The notes: generated by a model not told the origin, from the sequence alone. DNA of 19,585 nucleotides from CAZPRQ01 sp964589415 (GCA_964589415.1 CAZPRQ010000022.1:1-19585); one strand, 5' to 3'; shown: positions 14,001 to 19,585, counted from the stretch's first letter. Made by a program: numbers and translations.

Positions 14001-15827
14001 TCTACCAATTTTGACTTGGGTACAACATCTTACCATTTCTTAGCCTTAACCTATGACGGCACGTATTTACGGGGCTATTTAGATGGGGAAAGTTTTGGTA
14101 GCTTGGCTACAAGCGGGAGTGGCAGTGGCGGTTCAGTAAATGACTTTGTGCTGGGAGCGGCGTATAACGGAACTTCCAAGGCCGATGCCGTGTGGGATGA
14201 CATGGCAGTGTTTAGTCGCGCGCTTTCTGCCGGGGAAATAGCTGAATTGTATGGAATTACGGCTACCACCAGGGCTATTCAGGATTTGTCATTCACCTAT
14301 GACAGTAATGGTAATATTACTCAATTAGCCGAATCTGCTTCTACAAGTTTAGAACGCATACTCACCTATGGCTATGACGACTTAAACAGGTTAACTTCTG
14401 CCAGTACCACTAGGGCAACAACTACCCCTTACCGTTACACCTATACCTACGATTCTCTGGGTAATATGCTAAGCCGAAACGAAAACGGCACTACCACTAC
14501 GTATACCTATGCTACAGGCACCGCAGCTTACTTGAATCCTCATGCTGTGGCCACGACTACTGCTGGCAGTAGCCTAGCTTATACTTATGACAACAATGGT
14601 AATTTGCTAACTGTAAGGCAAGGCACGACTACTCCGGCTTCGTCCTATACTTGGGACTATAATAATCGTCTGACCCAAGCCGTGGTTAATGGTTCAGCAA
14701 CTAGCACATACCAATACGATCCTTGGGGACAAAGAACCAAACAAGTAGTCGGGGCAACCACAACAGTTTACTCCAGTAATTTCTACAATATTACCGGAAG
14801 CACGCCAACGAAGAATATCTTCCTGCCTGACGGTACCTTAATAGCTGGCGTAGTTGGAACCGGTACAACTACAACCGTCTCGTATGTCCATACTGACCAT
14901 CTTGGAGGAACTAATGTCGTTACCGATTCAGAAGGCGGTGCCGTAACCCAGTTGTTGGACTTTTATCCCTATGGAGGTAAAAGGATAAGCGAAGGAACGG
15001 ATGTTTCTCAAAGAGAGTATATAGGCGAGTTCTACGACGAAAATACTTCGTTGAACTATCTTAACGCCAGGTATTACAATAGCGCGAGTGGTAAGTTTAC
15101 TTCCCAAGATCCAGTGTTCTGGGATTTTGACGGAGCCTGGCTTGCTGACCCTCAAAACCAAAATTCCTATAGTTATGCTAGAAATAACCCCGTAACACTT
15201 AGTGACCCAAGCGGTAGAATAGCCCCGGTCGTTGCTGCGGCTTGGTTTTTCCTTGCCGGAATTTTGGGAGGAACTGCGCTGGAAACTTACGGTGCTATCC
15301 AAGGTGATCCGGCAGTAATTCAAACAGGGCAGCACTTGAGGCAAACTTCTGAATTCGGAGGCTCCGGACTTATTGAATCCACCGGCCGGGTTAACCCCAT
15401 TACCGGACGCAAAGGCTTGACCTTTGAAGTTAAACCCGGGACTTTGGAAAAAGTAAATCAGAATAATAAGGCTAGGATAGAAGCGGAAATAGCGGGCGTG
15501 CGAACTAACAATCTGGTAAATAGTATTGATAGCCATGGTAGTTACGAGAAGCATGTCCTTGGAGTAAATAATATTAACGGGAGAGAGTATGGTTCGTTGT
15601 TCCAAAGTAAAGGTCAATGGCGTGAATATGTAAGCGGCGTTATATCTAAGCCTTCCGAGAGCTTTAGTGGTGCTACTAAAGATTTGTATTGGGATGCTAG
15701 GCTCGGAACTATTGTTATTAACAATAAAGATGGTGGGTCACCAACAGCATTCCGTCCCCAGGAAGGATATGGTTATTATCAAAAACAAGTAGCTGAACAA
15801 CAGAAGAAGGGGGGTGGTTTGGAATGA
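8034..15827 (+). CDS. Giant secreted SpvB/FG-GAP/YD-repeat RHS protein with LamG inserts and a C-terminal toxin tail
   Basis: This 2597-residue protein is probably exported by Sec. The signal peptide has KFKR, a core of AFALAFFIIIMPW, and VFA-AE as the likely cleavage site. Bases then encode, in order: a Pro/Ser/Glu-rich spacer (to 8400); an SpvB-like start (8403-8790, EYPLVVPPGRNGFQPDLKLQYNS); LamG-like domain 1 (about 8848-9460); resumed SpvB/TcdB-like sequence; six FG-GAP/VCBS calcium-type repeats (DFNGDGYSD, DINGDGLQD and others, 9970-10890); and a TcdB-middle-like segment (10930-11250). These are followed by YD repeats (11640-13170), a Thr/Ser/Glu linker with a hydrophobic patch (13190-13610), LamG-like domain 2 (13615-14260), more YD repeats, and an RHS core (14880-15220) ending NNPVTLSDPSGR. 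The unique tail begins after that motif. RHS/TcC cages enclose and self-cleave their C-terminal effector near this motif. The upstream in-frame ATG at 7980 is less likely given the promoter. Confidence 0.9.
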   Translation: MPFYYKFKRLTAFALAFFIIIMPWGQVFAAESVSNRGVNISIQTTTPSSTEALPDNENVQPLSEDVPPQQQETSLNSSPAENLTSKPEEQSETPLDNQNLLDSESSEPDPKLDTGFKASQSPKMDEVNGALVTEYPLVVPPGRNGFQPDLKLQYNSQNAKELDSAFGAGWSLNIPTIERLNKNGVNNLYSTTTPYFSSSLSGELAQTSTTTYTARTENGEFLNYTFQNDLWTVKDKKGYTYFFGNSTDSTSTTTASGTPELYSTNLYSDGSIVSYYQLEGDSNDSKGSYNGTDSNMSYGNSYGKFNQGATFNGTNARINLGAIFNGKTSFWIHGWIKVTTVPGINTDMSLWGSSSWSGSGNFITWIRGTGSSQFKFKFDLYGDNGGEIATASNFNGNTWYMVDFYVDSTNKIRKIYVNGIEEASVTGSSSVTLSQTTTYLGFNGGTNNYWNGNMDDVAVFSRIPTSTELSSLYFSTTTATSTVSVSAKLEDLYNSNRTNKWYLDRVMEPNGNEIKYEYYKSGAQVYPSKVLYAGNSTSTPLYTVEFNRETRTDVSTSSRTGFQVVTDKRVKDVTVKMNGSWLKKYDLAYTTGDNDRKNLLSSITESGIDENNSTTTLPATSFEYQVSEGGWTTTAINYPLDLHYAIMSDFNGDGYSDILYAARDQYGSSTRIAYVNDGSGNFSTSTPYQPPLDFFVDSGDCQSIYCDMGARIADINGDGLQDIVLANTITKTTYLNTGSGWSASSTWTSPLAFANGTTNVGNLQLADLDDMNGDGLLDIFNIYNNGSSSISEAYLNNGSGFSSSTLWSVVSGISKESRVTIDLNGDTLTDFFQAYTSAGSAEDLNFAALHNGTSTWVNYAPYLSPETFVVGSTDRGVRTFDFNGDGLVDVNRSEYDGSSAVRHGYLNTGNGWLDVGIGWGSPNYFVNSVTPAYSGAKIADIDGNLMADTLNARLVSGNINSETSLNTVKPVDVLKKISFPSGGNVSVNYKAAAQYKDGSNNLLNPNIRNNQQTVYQIITHDGLATSTIDTYTYKGGLTYYASALDKRFAGFSEIDVTDSEGNVNKTYYHQGNSSASTTGEYLDNYYKIGKPYRVEKYDGSGNLFEKTINKWDTATTSNTGFVKLAQTVKYHYDGIETHKDKAEAYTYNNTTGNITQKIEYGEVNGNNDGTFTDVETDDFTTSYTYATSSTSSLMSLLATESTLDHSSTKVKESRYYYDNSALGVVNLGNLTKKEDWKSGGTYVDAEKTYNSYGLVTSEKDFRDKTITYSYDAYNLYPTTVTNPLSHVSQFTYDYSSGKIKQVTDPNGNNFQNVYDGVDRLIEQKQPDPSNTSTLQTALVISYTNIPNSVSVHKTAYLSSTNTVESYVYFDGLGRKKQERIEAEGSNYAVKDYSYNTLGLLQKESLPYFSGGSATTTATTTSQLFINYYYDALLRIATTTNALGTTTAVQSNWNITTTDLNGKTKVLYNDAFGNLKQVDEHNGSSTYTTFYTYNYLVNLTSITDASSNVRNFTYDGLGRRLTAQDLHAPGDATYGTYTYTYDDAGNITTVVDPKSQTVNYTYDDINRQLTEDFTGLAGTEVTNTYDTCSQGQGRLCVASSTDVSIANTYNALGQLTQEVKSISGTNYTTAYTYDRQGNVVTIVNPDNSQVKYIYNTAGLADQIQRKESTDSSFIDVLTNIDYAPTGKETVLTYANGAVTTNTFDANTMYRLARKVTTLPLDMGDSLMSSPEEQQSIIPGEPNIIIEPETGTSTSSTSTLEQIIPEEELVGTSTPETATTSTSTTIEFINEEEIATSSSDTLIPQIEQVENENSATTTESLPEVITNQNIISTIWKALTHAFLSTFRFLAKSFSVKTALAAATELYLTSYYNDANLISYYRMEDTSDSKGSNSLTAVGTPSSVTAKFNNGYSYDGSSYHHTNSNMGINGGAVTISGWIKLNSRPGSGSTWYMASQFNSSSKVEYDFWFTNTSGTYSVSVNRGKSGVSDNPVSTNFDLGTTSYHFLALTYDGTYLRGYLDGESFGSLATSGSGSGGSVNDFVLGAAYNGTSKADAVWDDMAVFSRALSAGEIAELYGITATTRAIQDLSFTYDSNGNITQLAESASTSLERILTYGYDDLNRLTSASTTRATTTPYRYTYTYDSLGNMLSRNENGTTTTYTYATGTAAYLNPHAVATTTAGSSLAYTYDNNGNLLTVRQGTTTPASSYTWDYNNRLTQAVVNGSATSTYQYDPWGQRTKQVVGATTTVYSSNFYNITGSTPTKNIFLPDGTLIAGVVGTGTTTTVSYVHTDHLGGTNVVTDSEGGAVTQLLDFYPYGGKRISEGTDVSQREYIGEFYDENTSLNYLNARYYNSASGKFTSQDPVFWDFDGAWLADPQNQNSYSYARNNPVTLSDPSGRIAPVVAAAWFFLAGILGGTALETYGAIQGDPAVIQTGQHLRQTSEFGGSGLIESTGRVNPITGRKGLTFEVKPGTLEKVNQNNKARIEAEIAGVRTNNLVNSIDSHGSYEKHVLGVNNINGREYGSLFQSKGQWREYVSGVISKPSESFSGATKDLYWDARLGTIVINNKDGGSPTAFRPQEGYGYYQKQVAEQQKKGGGLE
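15204..15827 (+). other. Variable C-terminal tail of the RHS protein: candidate toxin domain, possibly a BECR-type RNase
   Basis: DPSGR (15204-15218) closes the RHS core. After it come a hydrophobic segment (APVVAAAWFFLAGILGG), a linker and a compact last domain of about 100 residues. In that domain SHGSYEKHVLGV contains His2501 and His2507, WREYVSGVI is helical, and the end reads LGTIVINN, then SPTAFRP, then GYGYYQKQ. The order His-containing helix, helix, then beta strands with Thr/Ser-x-Phe-x-Pro recalls contact-dependent toxins of the barnase-EndoU-colicin-RelE fold. That match is by pattern only. The paired downstream gene strengthens the toxin reading. Self-cleavage and nuclease activity are inferred. 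Confidence 0.55.
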
Positions 15828-16201
15828 CGCCGGACAGAGAGAACGCTATTAAAATTTTGAATGAAAAGTTTACTAATAGCAACTTTGCATACCCTGAACA
15901 AGTTATTGATGCTTGGAAAGGTTTGGTAAACGATATAGTAACCGGAGTGTATAGCGGTAGTGAAGATGAATATTGGAATGATCTTTCCATACGAAACATG
16001 ATAGAAGAAATTGGCTATGGGCAAACTGAGGAAGTAAAGCAGGCTGACGAGGAATTTAGGAAAACCCTTATTCATAGAGATGTTAGAAATTGGGGATACG
16101 ACAAAACCCGCACCGATGATTGGTGGAATTTTGGTTACCCAAAAACTCTTACAGGATATTTGAAGGATCATTTTGACTCGGATATAAGATTTAAAAATTA
16201 G
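15824..16201 (+). CDS. Putative cognate immunity protein for the RHS toxin tail
   Basis: This 125-residue, acidic, soluble protein has no signal peptide. It is rich in Asp, Glu and Trp (EDEYWNDLSIRNMIEEIGYG, TRTDDWWNFGYPKTL). I do not recognise the family. Its role is inferred from context: its ATG overlaps the TGA of the RHS gene (ATGA at 15824-15827), so translation is coupled. A strong Shine-Dalgarno sequence, AAGGGGGG (15807-15814), is embedded in the last Lys-Lys-Gly-Gly codons of the toxin. A small acidic gene directly after an RHS C-terminus is the usual arrangement of immunity genes, which bind and block the toxin in the producer's cytoplasm. A smaller accessory role cannot be excluded. 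Confidence 0.7.
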   Translation: MTPDRENAIKILNEKFTNSNFAYPEQVIDAWKGLVNDIVTGVYSGSEDEYWNDLSIRNMIEEIGYGQTEEVKQADEEFRKTLIHRDVRNWGYDKTRTDDWWNFGYPKTLTGYLKDHFDSDIRFKN

Positions 16202-16295
16202 AATTTTTGTAAGTATAAACTGTAGCTCTTGCGGATTAGTTCACGGTTTTTCTTCCATGCCCCTGCAGAGGTTTAGGAAAGGTGAGGGGAAAAAA

Positions 16296-16399
16296 GGGGT
16301 CAGGATCTATTTACGGTTAATTTTGAGTTTATTTTAAACATGCCAAGACCTTTAAGAGTTGACATTGCAAATATTATCTACCATGTCATTAACCGCTAA
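16296..16399 (+). pseudogene. 5' remnant of a REP-associated tyrosine transposase (RAYT, Y1/TnpA-REP family)
   Basis: The ATG at 16340 encodes MPRPLRVDIANIIYHVINR and then TAA (16397-16399). This 19-residue stretch is the characteristic N-terminus of RAYT proteins (consensus MPRPxRxxxxxxxYHVxxRG), single-strand DNA transposases that process REP hairpins. Everything after the HVINR motif is missing, including the HUH site (His-hydrophobic-His) and the catalytic tyrosine. The upstream block GGGGTCAGGATCT (16296-16308) resembles the conserved left flank often found before such genes. The remnant ends where the bidirectional terminator begins, so a deletion probably joined the two. It is a fossil and not an active element. 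Confidence 0.75.
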
Positions 16400-16400
16400 C

Positions 16401-16447
16401 AATAAAAAACATCCCCCCCGCCAACGGCGGGGGGGATGTTTTTTATT
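16401..16447. terminator. Long bidirectional Rho-independent terminator
   Basis: A perfect 22-bp stem (16401-16422 with 16426-16447) closes an AAC loop. Each arm carries seven C or G plus GCC/GGC, and A-runs and T-runs flank both sides. It can end the RHS-immunity transcript from the left and the S41 protease transcript from the right, whose stop codon lies directly beside it. Confidence 0.92.
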
Positions 16448-17842
16448 TTACGGTAATTTACTATTCCAAATTCTTTCCAGAGTTTGCGTAAGTGTTTGGT
16501 CATTAAACCGGAGCAGGAGTTCTTTTTTCCAGTTTTTGTCCGCCATGAGAATGTGAGGTTCAATGCCCCTGCCCTCAATAGGTTGGTTGTCGTCTCTTAG
16601 TGTGAGGGTATGTACCAAAAACATGGAATATTTTTCTTTTTGGGGATTAATTTGGTTTTCCAGCTCAAATACCCGCTCAATTGTTCCCCAGCCTTTGCTT
16701 TGGGCGCCCATAACCACCCCAACGTTATATTTCTTTAGCACCCCTGCCATAAGTTCGGCCGTAGATTGACTGCCGCCATCTATTAGTATTACGACTTTTT
16801 TGTACCGAACCAAAGAAGGCAGCCAGCCGGACATGGTTTTTACCGGCGTACTGGTGGCCTGATGCCACAGTTCAAACGCGTACTGGTTAAAACCTATAAA
16901 CGGGCCCAATAAGTAAGGCGATATGTCTATAGCGCCGCCAATATTGCCCCGCATGTCCAAGACAAGGGTATTGAGACTCTGGGTTTTGTCGGCCTTGTCG
17001 GAAAGTTTTACAAATTCATCCAGCGTGGTAGGGGAAAAACGTTTAATATACATATGCAGTATATTTGACCCATATTGCTGGGTAAATACCGTGGGTTCAG
17101 CGCCCGTGGTGTCGTAAGTTTGTTTGCTGTTTTCATCCCCAAGCACTCGGTTGGCGTATTCTATTTTTTCCAGCTGCTGTTTTGACTCGGGGCTGGATTG
17201 TTTTTTTAATTCCTGGGACTTTTTTTCGTAGGCAATTTTAACATCCTGGGGCGCCGCGCCTTTTTGCAGGCCCAAGTCGGAATAAAGATTTTGTTCCGGA
17301 TTAATGTTGGAAACCGTATTTTTTAATTGTTCCTCTTGTTTGGACGTAAACAGGCCGGACCGGCCAAATGGCTGCAGGTTTGCCAGTACCACGGTGGCCA
17401 AATTTACGGTAAATTCTTTTTTCTGGGCTTCGTCGAGTCCTAAAGTGGCTTCGGAATATAATTGCTCCACTCCGGCAGAATTTTTGTTAATAATGGTAAA
17501 TTGCCGGTTCTGCAATTTTTGCGCCGCCAATAAGTATAAATTGGAAAGCTGTTCGTCGGTTATTTTGTCCCAATATTCGGTTTGGATTTTTCCATATACT
17601 TCCAATAAAAATTTTACTTCCACGCTTTTTTCCGGTATTTTTTCCGACTGCGGGACTATTGGTTCTTTTTTAAAATATGAATACGCTCCAAAACCTGCAG
17701 AGGCCAATAAAAGCAAAACTATAAAACCTCCGGCTATAAATTTATGCTTGCCAGGGCTTTTAAAATAGCTAATGAGTTTATTTAAAAATTTAAACCTGCC
17801 AGGTATTGTTGTTTGAGTTTCAATTTGTGGGGGATTGTCCAT
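16448..17842 (-). CDS. Membrane-anchored S41 (C-terminal processing) peptidase homologue with a J-domain-like insert
   Basis: This 464-residue protein has a single transmembrane helix at about 36-58, placing the rest outside the cytoplasm. After a helical region, residues about 186-247 read NLYSDLGLQKGAAPQDVKIAY... to NRVLGDENSKQTYDTTG. That matches the DnaJ J-domain pattern, but KQSSP stands where HPD should be. It occupies the place of the usual PDZ domain. The S41 core spans about 262-435: LVLDMRGNIGG (293-303), then GGSQSTAELMAGVLKKYN with nucleophile candidate Ser360, then GAQSKGWGTIE. In Tsp/CtpA the general-base Lys lies 25 residues after Ser, within FGKG. Here that position is Trp385 and the nearest Lys is 383, so catalysis may be altered or lost. 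It is divergent from the pilin-like gene, with which it may cooperate at the cell surface. Confidence 0.85.
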   Translation of the reverse strand: MDNPPQIETQTTIPGRFKFLNKLISYFKSPGKHKFIAGGFIVLLLLASAGFGAYSYFKKEPIVPQSEKIPEKSVEVKFLLEVYGKIQTEYWDKITDEQLSNLYLLAAQKLQNRQFTIINKNSAGVEQLYSEATLGLDEAQKKEFTVNLATVVLANLQPFGRSGLFTSKQEEQLKNTVSNINPEQNLYSDLGLQKGAAPQDVKIAYEKKSQELKKQSSPESKQQLEKIEYANRVLGDENSKQTYDTTGAEPTVFTQQYGSNILHMYIKRFSPTTLDEFVKLSDKADKTQSLNTLVLDMRGNIGGAIDISPYLLGPFIGFNQYAFELWHQATSTPVKTMSGWLPSLVRYKKVVILIDGGSQSTAELMAGVLKKYNVGVVMGAQSKGWGTIERVFELENQINPQKEKYSMFLVHTLTLRDDNQPIEGRGIEPHILMADKNWKKELLLRFNDQTLTQTLERIWNSKLP

Positions 17843-17863
17843 TGTAAGATGTTTAGTATGTAT

Positions 17864-17872
17864 AGTATACCA
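17864..17872 (-). promoter_or_regulatory. Extended -10 promoter for the S41 protease homologue
   Basis: On the minus strand TGGTATACT (17872 to 17864) fits an extended -10, with initiation near 17857 and a leader of about 15 nt. Neither a -35 box nor a Shine-Dalgarno sequence is seen. Confidence 0.5.
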
Positions 17873-17907
17873 TACTAACCAGACTTATTTATATTTGCTC
17901 GAAATAA

Positions 17908-17916
17908 TGTTATTAT
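17908..17916 (+). promoter_or_regulatory. Extended -10 promoter for the pilin-like gene, probably leaderless
   Basis: TGTTATTAT at 17908-17916 fits an extended -10, overlapping an alternative TATAAA at 17914-17919. Initiation is predicted at about 17923-17926, which coincides with the ATG at 17926. It lies back to back with the protease promoter in an 83-bp divergent region. Confidence 0.5.
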
Positions 17917-17925
17917 AAATCTATA

Positions 17926-19585
17926 ATGCGGATAAATAGTTTTGGCCGTCCTAAAATAATAAAAAATTTGAAAAAAATACAAAAAAATTATCATTGGGCT
18001 GGGTTTACCATTATTGAATTAATGGTAACAATTGTAATATTTGCTCTTTTGGCCAGTGCCGCCTTGGCCGGTTTTTCTGCGTTGGCTAAAGCGGTCAAAG
18101 CCGCCAGGGAAAAAACCGTCCTGGCAACCATGGCTTCCCAGTATTTGGAAAATATTCGTAATATGCCCTATAGCCAAGTTGGCACGGTAAATGGCAATCC
18201 GCCCGGCTTGCTGGCGGATTATAGCAATCCCATAAGCCAAAGTATTGAGGCGTACACGTATAATATTTATTATGAGGTAACCTATCTTGATGATTCGGCA
18301 GACGGAACCATTTTGGCAGGGACCGACACCGCCCCCAACGATTATAAACAGGTTAAAATGAGCGTGCGAAATTTGTCTACCGGGCAAGTAACGGCATTTT
18401 TTACTACCGTATCCCCAAAAGGTTTAGAGGGAATTTCCAACGCCGGCGCGTTGTTGGTGAAAGTGTTTAACGCGCAGGGACAGCCAATTAGCGGTGCCAA
18501 TATCCATATAGCCAATACGCTTTTAAATCCCGATATTATTTTAGACCGCCAGTCGGACGCGTCCGGGCAGTGGATAGAAGTTGCTCTGCCCGCGTCCGTA
18601 AACGGTTATGAGATTACAGTGGCTAAAACGGGTTATTCAACCGACAGAACATACCCAATTACGGCGGAAAATCCCAACCCCACCAAGCCTCACGCTACAA
18701 TAGTTAACGGCCAGGTAACGGAAATTAGTTTTTTTATAGATCTGCTTTCCAATTTAACCATACGCACTTTTGATACTATATGCCAGGATATGAACGGGGT
18801 GGGGGTAAATGTTCGCGGAGCCAAATTAATTGGTGTTACGCCTAACGTTTATAAATTTAATCAAAATTACAGTTCGGTAGCTGGTAGAATCAGTTTAACT
18901 GACATTGAGTGGGATACTTACACTCCTACGCTTTTGGCGGGCCAGAATTTTGTTGTGCGCGGAACTTCGCCAATACAAAAAATTGACGTTTTGCCCGGTA
19001 CGAGCCAGACTTTTACCATGATTTTAGGCAGCAACAGTACCGATCATAGTTTGTTGGTAATAGTAAAAGACGCCGCGACCGGGGCGGCGCTCGAGGATGC
19101 CTATGTTCATTTGCGCAAAGGGGGCAGCGAACCGCAGGATTATTACGGATATACAGGAGGCAGTGTATGGGTTCAGTACGACTGGACGGGAGGGAGCGGT
19201 TTGGATTTATGGTCAACCAGCACCCCGGATCGATATTTTCAAGACAACGGAAATATAGACATAAACAGCGTTCCCACGGGCGTTCGTTTAAAAAAAGTCA
19301 GCGGGGATCATTTAAGTCCGGGTTGGTTGGAGTCCGCGACATTCGATACCGGCACTTCGGAGTCAGATTTTACCACTATAACTTGGGAGCCAACCAGCCA
19401 GACAAATGGGACGGAATTGAAATTTCAAATTGCCACCTCAAACGACTCGGCCGGTCCTTGGACATACTTGGGACCGGATGGAACGGCCGGCACTTACTAC
19501 ACCGTTTCTGGTTCCACGCTAAGTTCAAGTCATGACAATAGTCGGTATGTAAGGTACAAAGCTTATTTTTCAACTACGAACGAAA
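17926..19585 (+). CDS. Giant pilin-like surface protein, type IV prepilin N-terminus with carboxypeptidase-regulatory-like domains (3' incomplete)
   Basis: At least 553 codons are open to the window edge. The basic 26-residue leader (MRINSFGRPKIIKNLKKIQK...WAG) ends in Gly, followed by FTIIELMVTIVIFALLASAALAG. This is a type III (prepilin peptidase) signal with Glu at +5. The protein should be cleaved by PilD and inserted by a type IV pilus or pseudopilus machine. After a helical spine come beta-rich modules: GALLVKVFNAQGQPISGANIHI (from about residue 173) and SLLVIVKDAATGAALEDAYVHLRKG, both CarboxypepD_reg-like. From about residue 465 there is a GWLESATFDTG...YVRYKAYFSTT module. It is far longer than ordinary pilins and could be a tip adhesin or minor pilin. 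The start is fixed by the prepilin leader and the adjacent -10. Confidence 0.88.
   Translation, partial: MRINSFGRPKIIKNLKKIQKNYHWAGFTIIELMVTIVIFALLASAALAGFSALAKAVKAAREKTVLATMASQYLENIRNMPYSQVGTVNGNPPGLLADYSNPISQSIEAYTYNIYYEVTYLDDSADGTILAGTDTAPNDYKQVKMSVRNLSTGQVTAFFTTVSPKGLEGISNAGALLVKVFNAQGQPISGANIHIANTLLNPDIILDRQSDASGQWIEVALPASVNGYEITVAKTGYSTDRTYPITAENPNPTKPHATIVNGQVTEISFFIDLLSNLTIRTFDTICQDMNGVGVNVRGAKLIGVTPNVYKFNQNYSSVAGRISLTDIEWDTYTPTLLAGQNFVVRGTSPIQKIDVLPGTSQTFTMILGSNSTDHSLLVIVKDAATGAALEDAYVHLRKGGSEPQDYYGYTGGSVWVQYDWTGGSGLDLWSTSTPDRYFQDNGNIDINSVPTGVRLKKVSGDHLSPGWLESATFDTGTSESDFTTITWEPTSQTNGTELKFQIATSNDSAGPWTYLGPDGTAGTYYTVSGSTLSSSHDNSRYVRYKAYFSTTNE

Noticed and set aside
11640..14850. CRISPR array or DNA tandem repeat
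   Set aside because: The regular pattern here is protein YD repeats with variable spacing and diverged DNA; no direct repeats with unique spacers are present anywhere in the window.
14928..15617. A 229-codon minus-strand frame inside the RHS gene
   Set aside because: It lies fully antisense to the conserved RHS core and tail, has no ribosome-binding site or family motif, and its composition is that of a shadow frame.
1..19585. Alternative genetic code (TGA as glycine) as in Gracilibacteria/SR1
   Set aside because: TGA ends the 462-869 gene and the RHS gene at sensible positions, and no gene needs TGA read-through.

Overview
The window looks like chromosomal DNA of a Patescibacteria (Candidate Phyla Radiation) bacterium, most likely Parcubacteria-like. 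This is inferred from gene content: a DUF5652-type small membrane protein, a sorbosone-dehydrogenase-like protein with a C-terminal Gmad2 domain, a type IV pilin-like giant surface protein, a membrane-anchored S41 protease and a very large Thr/Ser-rich RHS protein. TGA is used as a stop, so the altered code of Gracilibacteria/SR1 is not in use. Many starts lack a Shine-Dalgarno sequence and sit just downstream of an extended -10 box, which suggests leaderless mRNAs.

Layout. 1-182: 3' end of a YgjP-type metallopeptidase, followed by a weak terminator and a compact inverted-repeat element (285-360). 462-869 (minus) and 999-1931 (plus): divergent orphan genes with their own promoters. 1989-3159: a tight housekeeping cluster of thiol peroxidase (Bcp), acylphosphatase and CutA. 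3160-3768: a gene-poor stretch with a dispersed palindromic repeat, a good promoter, a very short possible transcript and a hairpin. 3769-4968: an MFS transporter. 5105-5347: a DUF5652-like two-helix protein. 5431-7089: a membrane-anchored sorbosone dehydrogenase-like protein with a Gmad2 domain. 7282-7920: an UlaG-like metallo-beta-lactamase-fold hydrolase.

8034-16201 is the most notable region. A 2597-residue secreted SpvB/FG-GAP/YD-repeat (RHS, TcC-like) protein ends in an RHS core followed by a variable C-terminal tail. A small acidic gene overlaps its stop codon (ATGA). This is the architecture of a polymorphic toxin with its immunity gene. Two LamG-like lectin domains are spliced into the SpvB and YD-repeat regions. 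Just downstream is a 19-codon remnant of a REP-associated tyrosine transposase, then a long bidirectional terminator. 16448-17842 (minus) is an S41 protease with a J-domain-like insert and no lysine at the usual catalytic position. It is divergent from 17926-19585 (plus, incomplete), a giant pilin-like surface protein with carboxypeptidase-regulatory-like domains.

A second theme is palindromic repeat invasion. Two intergenic copies of one repeat family (about 3227 and 7113) lie in the same stretch as three short twin-hairpin segments inside genes, one in cutA and two in the sorbosone dehydrogenase-like gene. All three are read through in frame as extra surface-loop residues. All functional calls come from motif reading only; no database search was possible.
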